Below, piece after piece: positions 39,942 to 48,509 of a stretch of DNA of 59,907 bases. The notes below the pieces were generated by a model. The model was not told the DNA's origin. It worked only from the letters and a program-made list of their open reading frames with translations, and did no database searches. The DNA is from Acidimicrobiales bacterium (GTDB lineage: Bacteria > Actinomycetota > Acidimicrobiia > Acidimicrobiales > Iamiaceae), in NCBI GenBank assembly GCA_030447445.1, contig JAUJOW010000010.1:1-59907 (forward strand). The letters are read 5' to 3'. How positions within the stretch are numbered: position 1 is the stretch's first letter; each line of letters begins with the position of its first letter. The position numbers and the translations under genes are program-made.

Positions 39942-41118
39942 CCGCAGTCGACTGGACGAGCACGGGGAGGACCTCGACGAGCCCGGCCACGACGGCCCCG
40001 GCCGGGCTGGTCCCGTCCGGACTGAACCGGTCCGGGGTGGCCCCCACCGGGCCGACTACATCGAGCTCCGACCCGAGCGGGGCCGGCTGTCGAAGGTCGC
40101 TTTCCTGGTCGCCATCGTCCTCACCGTCGCCGCCGTGGTCGTCATCGGCGGTCGCAGCTGGTACCAGGGCCAGGTCGACCCGCCCGGGGACCCGGGGGCC
40201 GCGGTGATGGTCACCATCCCCGAAGGCACGAGCATCGCCGGCGTGGGCACGCTCCTCGAGGACGAGGGCGTCATCACCAACGCCTGGGTGTTCCGGCTCT
40301 GGGTGCGCGACAAGTCGGTCGAGGCCCAGGCCGGCGACCACCGGTTCCGGGAGGACTCCTCCTTCGAGGAAGCGCTGCAGGTGATCAGGAAGGGTCCGCT
40401 CCCGCCGACGGCCAAGGCCACGGTCACCGTCCCCGAAGGCCTCACCGTCCGCGAGATCGCGGCGTCCGTCGTCGAACAGCTGCCCGAGCTCGACCCGGAG
40501 GCGGTCGCCGCCGCCCTCGCCGACCCCGCCGTGCGGTCCCGCTTCCAGCCCCCAGACCAGCCCTCGCTCGAGGGGATGCTCTTCCCGTCGAGCTACGAGC
40601 TGGGCAGCGACGTCAACGCCCGCCAGCTCGTGGAGCGGTTCATCGCCGAGATGGAGCAGGTCGCCACCGGCGCCGGCATCGACGGCGGCGTGAGTCCCGG
40701 CGCCGACCCGGTGCCGGACCTCACCCCCTACGAGATCCTCATCGTCGCCTCGCTCATCCAGGCCGAGAGCGGAAACCCCGACGAGTCCCCGAAGATCGCC
40801 CGGGTCATCTACAACCGGCTCGGCCAGGGCATGCCCCTCGGCATCGACGCCACCTCTCGCTACTGGGCCGAGCTGACCGGCGAGGAGGTCGACTTCGAGA
40901 GCGACTCGCCCTACAACACCCGGCGCGACCCCGGGCTCCCGCCGACCCCCATCGCCGCCCCGGGGGCCGCCGCCATCCTGGCTGCGCTGGGGCCGGCTGA
41001 CGGGCCCTGGATCTACTACGTGCTCGAAGCCGAGGGCCGGCACTTCTTCACGGCCAGCAACGCCGAGTTCCTCGACAAGAAGCAGGAGTGCGAGGCCAAG
41101 GGCCTGGGGTGCGGGTAG
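39934..41118 (+). CDS. mltG: Endolytic transglycosylase MltG
   Basis: A 394-residue membrane-anchored peptidoglycan lytic transglycosylase that sets glycan-strand length. A cytosolic tail of about 52 residues is followed by one membrane helix (about 54-75), a LysM-like region and the YceG domain. The catalytic Glu is in I-V-A-S-L-I-Q-A-E-S, followed by V-I-Y-N-R-L and P-L-G-I-D-A-T. ATG 39934 overlaps the ruvX end by 8 nt; the unusually acidic and Pro/Arg-rich N-terminal tail fits actinobacterial MltG. aroE overlaps its 3' end. Confidence 0.92.
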   Translation: MGDRSRLDEHGEDLDEPGHDGPGRAGPVRTEPVRGGPHRADYIELRPERGRLSKVAFLVAIVLTVAAVVVIGGRSWYQGQVDPPGDPGAAVMVTIPEGTSIAGVGTLLEDEGVITNAWVFRLWVRDKSVEAQAGDHRFREDSSFEEALQVIRKGPLPPTAKATVTVPEGLTVREIAASVVEQLPELDPEAVAAALADPAVRSRFQPPDQPSLEGMLFPSSYELGSDVNARQLVERFIAEMEQVATGAGIDGGVSPGADPVPDLTPYEILIVASLIQAESGNPDESPKIARVIYNRLGQGMPLGIDATSRYWAELTGEEVDFESDSPYNTRRDPGLPPTPIAAPGAAAILAALGPADGPWIYYVLEAEGRHFFTASNAEFLDKKQECEAKGLGCG

Positions 41119-41927
41119 CGGCCGTCATCGGGTCACCGGTGGAGCACTCGCTCTCCCCGGTGATCCACAACGCCGCCTTCGACGCCCTCGACCTCGACTG
41201 GCGGTTCTTCGCCGTGGCCGTCCCTCCCGGCCGGGCCGGTGACGCCGTCGGCGCGATGCGCTCGCTGCGGCTGGGGGGGATGTCGGTCACCATGCCCCAC
41301 AAGGCCGCCGTCGCCGCCGCCGTCGACGAGGTGGGGTCCGCCGCCGCCACCCTCGGCGCCGTCAACTGCGTGTCGTGGCGAGGGACGGTCCTGGTCGGCC
41401 ACAACACCGACGGCGCCGGCTTCCTCGACGCGCTCCGCCGCGACGAGGGCGTCGACCCCGCCGGGCGCCGAGCCCTCGTCCTCGGTGCCGGCGGTGCCGC
41501 CCGCGCCGTGGTGCAGGCCCTCGCCGGCGCCGGTGCCGCCGAGGTGGTCGTGGCCAACCGCACGGCCGGGCGTGGCGCCGCCGCTGCCGCCCTGGCCGGT
41601 CCGGTCGGACGCATCGGCGGCCCCGCCGACGCCGATGGCTGCGACCTCGTCGTCAACGCCACCTCGGTCGGCCTGGCCGGCGATGCCGGCACCCCCATCG
41701 ACCCCACTCGGATCGGTCCCGGCCAGCTCGTCGTCGACCTCGTCTACGAGCCGGCCACCACGCCGTTGCTGGCCGCCGCCCGGGCCCGGGGCGCAGTGGC
41801 GGTGAACGGGCTCGGCATGCTCATCCACCAGGCCGCCCACGCCTTCCGGGGCTGGACCGGGGAGGACCCGCCCCTCGCCGTCATGTCCGCCGCCGCCACC
41901 GCCGAGCTGGCCCGCCGAGCGCCCTGA
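41109..41927 (+). CDS. aroE: Shikimate dehydrogenase (NADP+)
   Basis: A 272-residue enzyme reducing 3-dehydroshikimate to shikimate. The substrate site shows I-G-S-P-V-E-H-S-L-S-P-V-I-H-N and the catalytic Lys in M-P-H-K; N-T-D-G follows, then the nucleotide loop G-A-G-G-A-A-R-A-V. GTG 41109 gives the standard N-terminus and overlaps mltG by 10 nt; an in-frame GTG at 41088 is less likely. The other shikimate genes lie 3.4 kb downstream. Confidence 0.93.
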   Translation: MRVAAVIGSPVEHSLSPVIHNAAFDALDLDWRFFAVAVPPGRAGDAVGAMRSLRLGGMSVTMPHKAAVAAAVDEVGSAAATLGAVNCVSWRGTVLVGHNTDGAGFLDALRRDEGVDPAGRRALVLGAGGAARAVVQALAGAGAAEVVVANRTAGRGAAAAALAGPVGRIGGPADADGCDLVVNATSVGLAGDAGTPIDPTRIGPGQLVVDLVYEPATTPLLAAARARGAVAVNGLGMLIHQAAHAFRGWTGEDPPLAVMSAAATAELARRAP

Positions 41928-41948
41928 AGAGACGGCCCTGAAGAGACG
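41921..41948 (+). repeat. Tandem 14-bp repeat across the aroE stop
   Basis: GCCCTGAAGAGACG occurs twice in tandem (41921-41934 and 41935-41948), the first copy containing the aroE stop codon. The 134-bp gap to the next gene otherwise shows only a weak hairpin (42038-42059, arms CGGGCC/GGCCCG). Confidence 0.6.
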
Positions 41949-42061
41949 GTGCTGACGCCGTCGGGACCGTGCACCGACGTTCGGTCCCCGGCCGCTGAAC
42001 CGAGCTCAGTGCGTCCACGGTCGTTGCGTTCGCTCCGACGGGCCGGAGAGACTGGCCCGGC

Positions 42062-43477
42062 GTGCTGTTCCCGACCTTCGAGTTCGCCGTCTTCTTCTCG
42101 CTGACCTTCGTCGTCAGCTGGCTCCTGCGTCCCCACCCCCTGCCCTGGCGCTGGTTCATCATCGCCGCCAGCTACTTCTTCTACGCCTGGTGGGACCCTC
42201 GCTTCACCCTCCTGCTGGCGGCGTCCACGCTCGTCAACCAGGGCGCCGCCGTCGCCATCCACCGCAGCGCCGACGACCGCCGCCGCCGAACCGTGCTGTT
42301 CGCCGCCGTCCTGGCCAACCTCGCCGCCCTCGGCTTCTTCAAGTACTACGGGTTCTTCGTCAGCTCCGTGTCCGACGGCCTCGACCGCCTCGGGCTGGGG
42401 GTCAACCCGCCGCTGCTGCAGCTCGTGCTCCCGGTCGGCATCTCCTTCTTCACCTTCCAGGCGCTCAGCTACGTCATCGACGTGTACCGGGGTGACGCCG
42501 AGCCGTCACCCACCCTGGACTTCGCCGTCTACCTGTCCTTCTTCCCCCACCTGGTGGCCGGACCCATCGTCCGGGCCCGGGAGCTGCTGCCACAGCTCAA
42601 GGTCCGCCCCGACCCCCGGCGCATCGAGGCGCCCCTCGCCTTCCGGCTCATCTTCGCCGGCCTGTTCAAGAAGGTGGTGATCTCGAGCTTCCTCGCCGAG
42701 GCCATCGTCGACGACGTGTTTGCGGTGCCCGGCGCCCACTCGAACCTGGAGATCCTGTTCGCCGTCTACGCCTACGCCGTGCAGATCTACGCCGACTTCA
42801 GCGGCTACACCGACATCGCCATCGGCTGCGCCCTGCTGCTCGGCCTCCGCTTCCCCCAGAACTTCGACGCCCCCTACGCCGCCACCTCGGTGCAGGGCTT
42901 CTGGCGGAGGTGGCACATGACCCTCTCGTTCTGGCTGCGGGACTACCTCTACATCCCCCTCGGCGGCAACCGGGGCGGCGAGCGCCGGATGGAGCGCAAC
43001 CTGTTCCTCACCATGGTGATCGGCGGGCTCTGGCACGGTGCCGCCTGGACGTTCGTGGTGTGGGGGGCGGTGCACGGGGCCGCCCTCGTGCTCGAGCGGC
43101 GCTGGCAGCTCCGCCGCGAGGCGAGCGGGGCCGAGCCCGGTCCGTTGTCGCCGGTGCTGCGCTGGGTGGTCACCTTCCACGTCGTGTGCCTCGCTTGGAT
43201 CTTCTTCCGGGCCGAGTCCTTCTCGGTGGCCGGCGAGCTCCTGTGGCGGCTCCTCACCGCCTGGGGCGTCGGCGAGCTGGTCACGCCGCTGGTGGTGCTG
43301 GTGATCGCCGCCATGGTGGCCGCCCAGTTCGTGCCCGTGCAGGCCGTCGAGCGGGCCCAGGTGGCCTTCTCCCGCATGGCCCCCGTGGCGCAGGGAGCCA
43401 TCCTGGCCGTGGGCTTCCTGGCCATCGACTCCCTCGGTCCCGTCGGTGTCGCCCCCTTCATCTACTTTCAGTTCTGA
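42062..43477 (+). CDS. MBOAT family O-acyltransferase (AlgI-like)
   Basis: A 471-residue membrane-bound O-acyltransferase with about ten helices. The MBOAT core is clear: F-S-G-Y-T-D-I-A-I-G, then F-W-R-R-W-H-M-T-L-S-F-W-L-R-D-Y-L-Y-I-P-L-G-G-N-R, and the catalytic His in G-L-W-H-G-A-A-W. These proteins carry acyl groups across the membrane to sugars outside. The partner SGNH hydrolase is encoded 2 nt downstream, forming an acetylation pair. The start GTG 42062 is not backed by a promoter box. The target polymer is unknown. Confidence 0.9.
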   Translation: MLFPTFEFAVFFSLTFVVSWLLRPHPLPWRWFIIAASYFFYAWWDPRFTLLLAASTLVNQGAAVAIHRSADDRRRRTVLFAAVLANLAALGFFKYYGFFVSSVSDGLDRLGLGVNPPLLQLVLPVGISFFTFQALSYVIDVYRGDAEPSPTLDFAVYLSFFPHLVAGPIVRARELLPQLKVRPDPRRIEAPLAFRLIFAGLFKKVVISSFLAEAIVDDVFAVPGAHSNLEILFAVYAYAVQIYADFSGYTDIAIGCALLLGLRFPQNFDAPYAATSVQGFWRRWHMTLSFWLRDYLYIPLGGNRGGERRMERNLFLTMVIGGLWHGAAWTFVVWGAVHGAALVLERRWQLRREASGAEPGPLSPVLRWVVTFHVVCLAWIFFRAESFSVAGELLWRLLTAWGVGELVTPLVVLVIAAMVAAQFVPVQAVERAQVAFSRMAPVAQGAILAVGFLAIDSLGPVGVAPFIYFQF

Positions 43478-43479
43478 CC

Positions 43480-44541
43480 ATGGCGACCGACATCGGCACC
43501 GACCGACCGACCGAGCGCCGCCCTCCCACACCTCGCACGCTTCGCTACCACTCGACGGCCGGGGCCCGGCCCATGTCGGCGGGGCGGGTCATCCTGGTCG
43601 GGTCCATCGCCTTCTTCCTGGCCGCCCTGCTCAACGCCGACTCCCTCTACGCCCAGGCCAGCCGGCAGCCCTTCGGTTGGAAGCGCACCGTGGCGCGTGC
43701 GGTGGTGGCGCCGGTGCGCGAGCTGAGCCACCTGATCCGGCTCAACGAGCCCCGGGCCGCCATCCAGGAGGCCATCGGCCGCGACGCCGAGGCGGGGACC
43801 CGGGAGCGGTCGAGGATCCCGCTGACCACGCTGCCCTCCGATCAGCCGCCGCCCACGGTGGCGCCGCCGCGGGTCCCCACCGCCGCCGACCCGCTCCGGC
43901 TGTGGGTGGGGGGCGACTCGATGGCCCAGGTGTTCGGCCAGTCCCTCCTCGACCGGTCGACCGAGCGGGGGACCATCGAGGCATCGCTCGACTACCGCAT
44001 CTCCACCGGTCTCACCCGGCCCGACTACTTCGACTGGCCGGCCCACCTCGTCGACGAGGTGCTGCCGGCGAGGCCCGAGGTGGTGGTGGTCATGTTCGGC
44101 GCCAACGACGGCCAGTCCATGGCCATCGACGGGGTTGCCTACAAGGTGCGAACCCCGGAGTGGCAGGCCGAGTACCGCCGGCGGGTGGGCGCCACCATGG
44201 ACCTGCTGGCCGGAGACGGTCGCCTGGTGGTGTGGGTCGGGCAGCCGCCGATGGAGTCGGCCGAGTTCGACGAGCGCATCTCGATCATGAACCTCATCTA
44301 CGCCGAACAGGCCGCCTCCCGACCCTGGATCCGCTACCTCGACGCCAGCTTGGTCCTCGCCCCACCCGGCGGCGGGTACACCGACACCCTGCCCGGGCCC
44401 GACGGGGAGCCGCAGCAGGCCCGCCAGCCCGACGGCATCCACCTCACCCGCTTCGCCGGCAACCTCCTGGCCGACGCCGTCCTGGCCATCATCGACGAGG
44501 AGCTGGCCGCACCGGCCGGATCAGCCGAGCAGGGGGGTTGA
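43480..44541 (+). CDS. SGNH/GDSL-type hydrolase, membrane-anchored (DUF459-like)
   Basis: A 353-residue protein with a cytosolic tail, one membrane helix (about 36-54) and an extracytoplasmic SGNH domain. The catalytic triad is visible: Ser in V-G-G-D-S-M-A, the oxyanion Asn in F-G-A-N-D-G-Q, and Asp/His in P-D-G-I-H-L-T. With the MBOAT partner it likely moves an acyl group onto an extracellular polysaccharide, the role of comparable AlgJ/PatB-type proteins; this is inferred. The stop overlaps the prepilin peptidase start (TTGA). Confidence 0.85.
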   Translation: MATDIGTDRPTERRPPTPRTLRYHSTAGARPMSAGRVILVGSIAFFLAALLNADSLYAQASRQPFGWKRTVARAVVAPVRELSHLIRLNEPRAAIQEAIGRDAEAGTRERSRIPLTTLPSDQPPPTVAPPRVPTAADPLRLWVGGDSMAQVFGQSLLDRSTERGTIEASLDYRISTGLTRPDYFDWPAHLVDEVLPARPEVVVVMFGANDGQSMAIDGVAYKVRTPEWQAEYRRRVGATMDLLAGDGRLVVWVGQPPMESAEFDERISIMNLIYAEQAASRPWIRYLDASLVLAPPGGGYTDTLPGPDGEPQQARQPDGIHLTRFAGNLLADAVLAIIDEELAAPAGSAEQGG

Positions 44542-45299
44542 CGGTCGCGCTCCTGGGCATGGCCGGGCTGGCCCTGGCCGGGCTGGTCGTCGGAGGAGTG
44601 CTCAACACGCTCATCGTCCGCCTGCCCGCCGGCGAGCGGCTGACCGATCCGGCCCGGTGCCCGGCCTGCCGAGCAACCCTCGCACTCCGGGACCAGGTGC
44701 CGGTCGTGTCGTGGCTGGTGCGGCGGGGCCGGTGCCGGCACTGCGCAGCGCCGGTGCCGCTCGGGTACCCCCTGGTGGAGCTGGCCACCGCCGGGCTCTG
44801 GGTGGCCGCCGGCCTGCGGTTCGGGGCGTCGTGGGCGCTGCCGGCCTACCTCTTCCTGTTCTCGGTCCTCCTGGTCCAGTCGGTGATCGACCTCGAGCTG
44901 TATCGCCTCCTCGACCACATCACCTTCCCGGCCCTCGCCGTGTCCGCCGTGCTCATCCCGGTCGTGGCCCTGGCCGAGGGTGTCCCCGGCGCCATCCTGT
45001 CGGCCGCCGTCGGGGGCGCCGGCGCCTTCGCCGTCCTGTTGCTGCCGGCGCTCGTGTCCCCGAAGGGCATGGGGTTCGGAGACGTCAAGCTGGCCGGGTT
45101 GCTGGGCCTCTACCTCGGGCTCCTGCACCCGGTCCTCGTGCTCTTCGCGCTCGTCATCGCCTGCCTGGTGGGGGTGGTGGCCGGCGGGGTCCTTTTCCTG
45201 GCCCGGGGCCGGGAGAGCCGGCCCTTCCCCTTCGGCCCTTGCCTGGCCCTCGGCGGCGTGGTGGCCATCCTCGCCAGCGACGCCCTGGTCACCATCTGA
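44538..45299 (+). CDS. Prepilin peptidase (A24 family)
   Basis: A 253-residue bifunctional prepilin leader peptidase/methyltransferase with about seven helices. The N-terminal cytosolic loop has two zinc-binding C-P-A-C and C-R-H-C pairs. The active-site aspartates are in V-I-D-L-E-L-Y-R and G-M-G-F-G-D-V-K-L, the A24 hallmark. No pilin or pilus assembly gene is in the window. TTG 44538 overlaps the SGNH stop, an unexpected coupling between polysaccharide acylation and pilin processing. Confidence 0.9.
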   Translation: MTVALLGMAGLALAGLVVGGVLNTLIVRLPAGERLTDPARCPACRATLALRDQVPVVSWLVRRGRCRHCAAPVPLGYPLVELATAGLWVAAGLRFGASWALPAYLFLFSVLLVQSVIDLELYRLLDHITFPALAVSAVLIPVVALAEGVPGAILSAAVGGAGAFAVLLLPALVSPKGMGFGDVKLAGLLGLYLGLLHPVLVLFALVIACLVGVVAGGVLFLARGRESRPFPFGPCLALGGVVAILASDALVTI

Positions 45300-45339
45300 C
45301 CGCCACCCCCGCACCGATCGGCGGGCTGTCCACAGCCGG

Positions 45340-45345
45340 TAGATT
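45340..45345 (+). promoter_or_regulatory. Leaderless -10 box (TAGATT) for the aro operon
   Basis: TAGATT, a 6-nt spacer (CGGGCC), then GTG 45352. No ribosome-binding site. Confidence 0.55.
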
Positions 45346-45351
45346 CGGGCC

Positions 45352-46527
45352 GTGCTGCGCTACCTGACGGCCGGGGAGTCGCACGGCCGCGCCCTCGTGG
45401 TGATCGTGGAGGGGCTGCCCGCCGGTCTGGCCGTCACCGTGGAGGACCTCCGCGCCGAGTTGGCTCGGCGCCGGCTCGGCTACGGGCGGGGCCCCCGCAT
45501 GCGCTTCGAGCAGGACGAGGTCACCATCGTGGGCGGCGTGCGTCACGGCCGCACCCTCGGCTCACCGGTGGCCGTCGAGATCGGCAACACCGAGTGGACC
45601 AGGTCGGACAAGTGGCACGCCGAGATGGCCGTCGCCCCGGGGCAGACCGAGGCCCCGCTCACCCAGCCCCGGCCCGGCCACGCCGACCTGGCCGGCATGC
45701 AGAAGTACGGCTTCACCGACGCCCGCGACGTCCTCGAGCGGGCATCGGCCCGGGAGACCGCCGCCCGCGTCGCCGCCGGCACCCTCGCCAAGCTGCTGCT
45801 GGCCGAGCTGGGCGTGGCCATCGTGTCCCACGTGGTCCAGCTCGGCCCGGTACGGACCAAGGCGGTGGCCCGGCCCACCCCGGCCGACCTGGCCGACGTC
45901 GACGCCTCGGAGGTGCGCTGCTTCGACCGGGCCGCGGAGGAGGCCATGGTGGGCGAGATCAAGGCGGCGGCGGCCGACGGCGACTCGCTCGGCGGGGTGG
46001 TCGAGGTCATCGGCTACGGGGTCTCGGTGGGCCTCGGGAGCCATGTCCACTGGGACCGCAAGCTCGACGGCCTGCTGGGCCAGGCGCTGATGAGCATCCA
46101 GGCCGTCAAGGGCGTCGAGATCGGAGACGGCTTCGAGGTGGCCGGCCGGCGGGGGAGCGCCGCCCACGACCCCATCGGCTGGGACGCCGACGTCGGCTAT
46201 CGCCGTGGGTCCAGCCGGGCCGGGGGGATCGAGGGAGGGATCTCCACCGGGGATCCACTGGTGGTCCGGGTGGCCATGAAGCCCCTCGCCACCCTCAACC
46301 GACCGACGCTGCAGACCGTCGACGTGGTCACCAAGGCCGAGACGGTGTCGTTCAAGGAGCGCACCGACGTCACCGCCGTACCGGCCATGGGCGTGGTGGC
46401 AGAGACGATGTGCGCCCTGGTCCTGGCCGACGAGGCCACCCGGAAGTACGGCGGCGACGCCGTGGAGGAGCTGGTGGCCAACGCCGACCGGTTCCGCCGG
46501 GTGCTCCGCGAGGGTCCCCTTGGGTGA
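45352..46527 (+). CDS. aroC: Chorismate synthase
   Basis: A 391-residue flavin-dependent enzyme making chorismate from EPSP. Family signatures: L-T-A-G-E-S-H-G at the start, R-P-G-H-A-D-L-A-G, the R-x-S-A-R-E-T region (E-R-A-S-A-R-E-T-A-A-R-V-A-A-G), and G-I-E-G-G-I-S-T-G. Length is normal. GTG 45352 is set by the promoter box. It opens a compact operon aroC-aroK-aroB-aroQ-pepP-efp-nusB whose genes nearly all overlap. Confidence 0.96.
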   Translation: MLRYLTAGESHGRALVVIVEGLPAGLAVTVEDLRAELARRRLGYGRGPRMRFEQDEVTIVGGVRHGRTLGSPVAVEIGNTEWTRSDKWHAEMAVAPGQTEAPLTQPRPGHADLAGMQKYGFTDARDVLERASARETAARVAAGTLAKLLLAELGVAIVSHVVQLGPVRTKAVARPTPADLADVDASEVRCFDRAAEEAMVGEIKAAAADGDSLGGVVEVIGYGVSVGLGSHVHWDRKLDGLLGQALMSIQAVKGVEIGDGFEVAGRRGSAAHDPIGWDADVGYRRGSSRAGGIEGGISTGDPLVVRVAMKPLATLNRPTLQTVDVVTKAETVSFKERTDVTAVPAMGVVAETMCALVLADEATRKYGGDAVEELVANADRFRRVLREGPLG

Positions 46528-47059
46528 GCAGCCGCCATCGCCGGGCCACCTCGTGCTCGTGGGGATGATGGGCACCGGCAAGACCACCGTGGGCCGTGGC
46601 CTGGCCGCCCGGCTGGGGCGGCCGTTCGTCGACAGCGACGACCAGGTCGAGGCCCGGACCGGGCGGACCGTGCGCGAGATCTTCGAGACCGACGGGGAGG
46701 CCACCTACCGGCGGATCGAGTCCGACGCCCTGGCCGAGGCCCTGGGCGGTGAGGAGCCCGCCGTGATCGCCGCCGCCGGGGGTGTGGTCATCGACCCCGT
46801 GAACCGCCGCCGCCTCGGCGATGCCGGCACCGTGGTGTGGCTCCGGGCCGACCCGGCCCTGCTGGCAACCCGGGTCGGTGCCGGGGGTCATCGCCCGCTG
46901 CTCGACGGCGACCCCCTCGCCACGCTGACCCGCCTCGCCGCCGAGCGCGACGGCTGGTACCGGGAGGTGGCCGACGAGGTCGTCGACGTCGGCGCCGGCG
47001 GCTCGGCGGCCGTGGTGGAGCGCATCCTCGCCCTCGTGGGAGCGAGGGTGCACCGATGA
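46520..47059 (+). CDS. aroK: Shikimate kinase
   Basis: A 179-residue P-loop kinase forming shikimate 3-phosphate. Walker A is G-M-M-G-T-G-K-T-T, followed by D-S-D-D-Q-V-E and A-A-G-G-G-type A-A-A-G-G-V-V; the lid has R-P-L-L. TTG 46520 is the only start that keeps the first strand and overlaps aroC by 8 nt. Its stop overlaps aroB (ATGA). Confidence 0.94.
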   Translation: MGEQPPSPGHLVLVGMMGTGKTTVGRGLAARLGRPFVDSDDQVEARTGRTVREIFETDGEATYRRIESDALAEALGGEEPAVIAAAGGVVIDPVNRRRLGDAGTVVWLRADPALLATRVGAGGHRPLLDGDPLATLTRLAAERDGWYREVADEVVDVGAGGSAAVVERILALVGARVHR

Positions 47060-48057
47060 TCGAGGTTGACGTAGCGCTGGGCGATCGCAGCTACCGCGTT
47101 CTCGTCGGCGCCGGCGCCCGGCACCGTCTGCTCGAGGTCCTCCCCGTCGGCGCGCGCCGGGCGGCGGTGGTCACACAGCCGGGCATCGACCTGTCCGTCG
47201 ACCCTGGCGTCGAGCACCGGGTGTTCACCATGCCCGGCGGCGAGGAGGCCAAGCACCTGGGCACGGTGGAGGACCTCTGCCGGGACTTCGCCACCTGGGG
47301 GCTCACGCGGGCCGACGTGGTGGTGGCCGTCGGCGGTGGCGTGGTCACCGACACCGCCGGCTTCGCCGCCGCCGTCTACCACCGAGGTGTGCCCGTCGTC
47401 CACGTGCCCACCACGCTGCTCGGACAGGTCGACGCCGCCATCGGGGGCAAGACGGGGGTCAACCTGCCCGAGGGCAAGAACCTCGTGGGAGCGTTCTGGC
47501 AGCCCGAGGCCGTGCTCTGCGACATCGAGGCCCTCGCCACCCTGCCCCCACGGGAGTACCGCAGCGGTTTGGGCGAGATGGCCAAGTACGCCTTTCTCGG
47601 GGTCGACCACCTCCCGGACCTCCCCCTCGACGAGGCCGTCGCCGCCTGCGTCCGCTGCAAGGCCGACGTGGTGGCCGCCGACGAGCGGGAAGGGGGCGGC
47701 CGGGCCGTCCTCAACTACGGCCACACCCTGGCCCACGCCCTGGAGACCGCCGGCGGCTACGACCTCCGCCACGGCGAGGCGGTGGCCATCGGGCTCGTCT
47801 ACGCCGCCGAGCTGGCCCACCGCCTCGGTCGCATCGACGCCGACCGGGTGGGTGAGCACCGCCGGGTGCTGGCCGGCTACGACCTGCCCATGCGGGTGCC
47901 GGGTGGTCTCGACGGCGATCAGATCGTCGACCTCGTCGCCCGGGACAAGAAGGCGGTCGACGGCGTGACCTTCGTGCTCGACGGCCCCCGGGGTCCAGAA
48001 GCGGTCCGGGTCGACGACCGGGCCCTGCTGCTCGGCACGCTGGAGGCCCTCCGGTGA
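47056..48057 (+). CDS. aroB: 3-dehydroquinate synthase
   Basis: A 333-residue NAD- and zinc-dependent cyclase. Motifs in order: P-G-G-E-E-A-K in the nucleotide pocket, V-A-V-G-G-G-V-V-T-D, the dinucleotide-binding P-T-T-L-L-G-Q-V-D-A-A-I-G-G-K-T-G-V-N, and zinc ligands in E-x-x-x-Y-A-F and N-Y-G-H-T-L-A-H-A. ATG 47056 overlaps aroK. Product feeds AroQ, encoded next. Confidence 0.96.
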   Translation: MIEVDVALGDRSYRVLVGAGARHRLLEVLPVGARRAAVVTQPGIDLSVDPGVEHRVFTMPGGEEAKHLGTVEDLCRDFATWGLTRADVVVAVGGGVVTDTAGFAAAVYHRGVPVVHVPTTLLGQVDAAIGGKTGVNLPEGKNLVGAFWQPEAVLCDIEALATLPPREYRSGLGEMAKYAFLGVDHLPDLPLDEAVAACVRCKADVVAADEREGGGRAVLNYGHTLAHALETAGGYDLRHGEAVAIGLVYAAELAHRLGRIDADRVGEHRRVLAGYDLPMRVPGGLDGDQIVDLVARDKKAVDGVTFVLDGPRGPEAVRVDDRALLLGTLEALR

Positions 48058-48509
48058 CCGACCAGCGGCCCATCGTCCTGCTGCTCTCCGGACCGAACCT
48101 CAACCTGCTCGGCGACCGCCAGCCCGAGGTCTACGGCGACGCCACCCTCGACGACCACGTGGCCACGGCCCGGGCCACGGCCGGTGCCCACGGCCTGGCC
48201 GTCGAACACCGGCAGAGCAACCACGAGGGCGAGCTGGTCGAGGCCATCCACGGGGCCCGGGGCCGGTGCGCCGCCATCGTGGTGAACCCCGGCGCCTTCA
48301 CCCACTACGCCTGGTCCATCCACGACGCGCTCGCCGCCTTCGACGGCCCCGTGGTCGAGCTGCACCTCTCCAACCCGAACGCCCGGGAACCGTGGCGCCA
48401 CACCTCGGTGATCGCACCGGTGGCCTCGGGGACCATCACCGGCTTCGGTGGCGCCGGCTACCGCCTCGCCCTCGACGCCGTCGCCGACCTTCTCGGGAGG
48501 ACCCCGTGA
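48054..48509 (+). CDS. aroQ: Type II 3-dehydroquinate dehydratase
   Basis: A 151-residue dodecameric dehydroquinase. Motifs: S-G-P-N-L-N-L-L-G near the start, the active-site Tyr in E-V-Y-G, R-Q-S-N-H-E-G-E-L, N-P-G-A-F-T-H-Y and the final N-A-R-E-P-W-R-H loop. GTG 48054 overlaps aroB by 4 nt. The operon thus encodes three consecutive shikimate-pathway steps (AroB, AroQ and AroK) plus AroC; only AroE and AroA lie apart or outside. Confidence 0.96.
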   Translation: MTDQRPIVLLLSGPNLNLLGDRQPEVYGDATLDDHVATARATAGAHGLAVEHRQSNHEGELVEAIHGARGRCAAIVVNPGAFTHYAWSIHDALAAFDGPVVELHLSNPNAREPWRHTSVIAPVASGTITGFGGAGYRLALDAVADLLGRTP

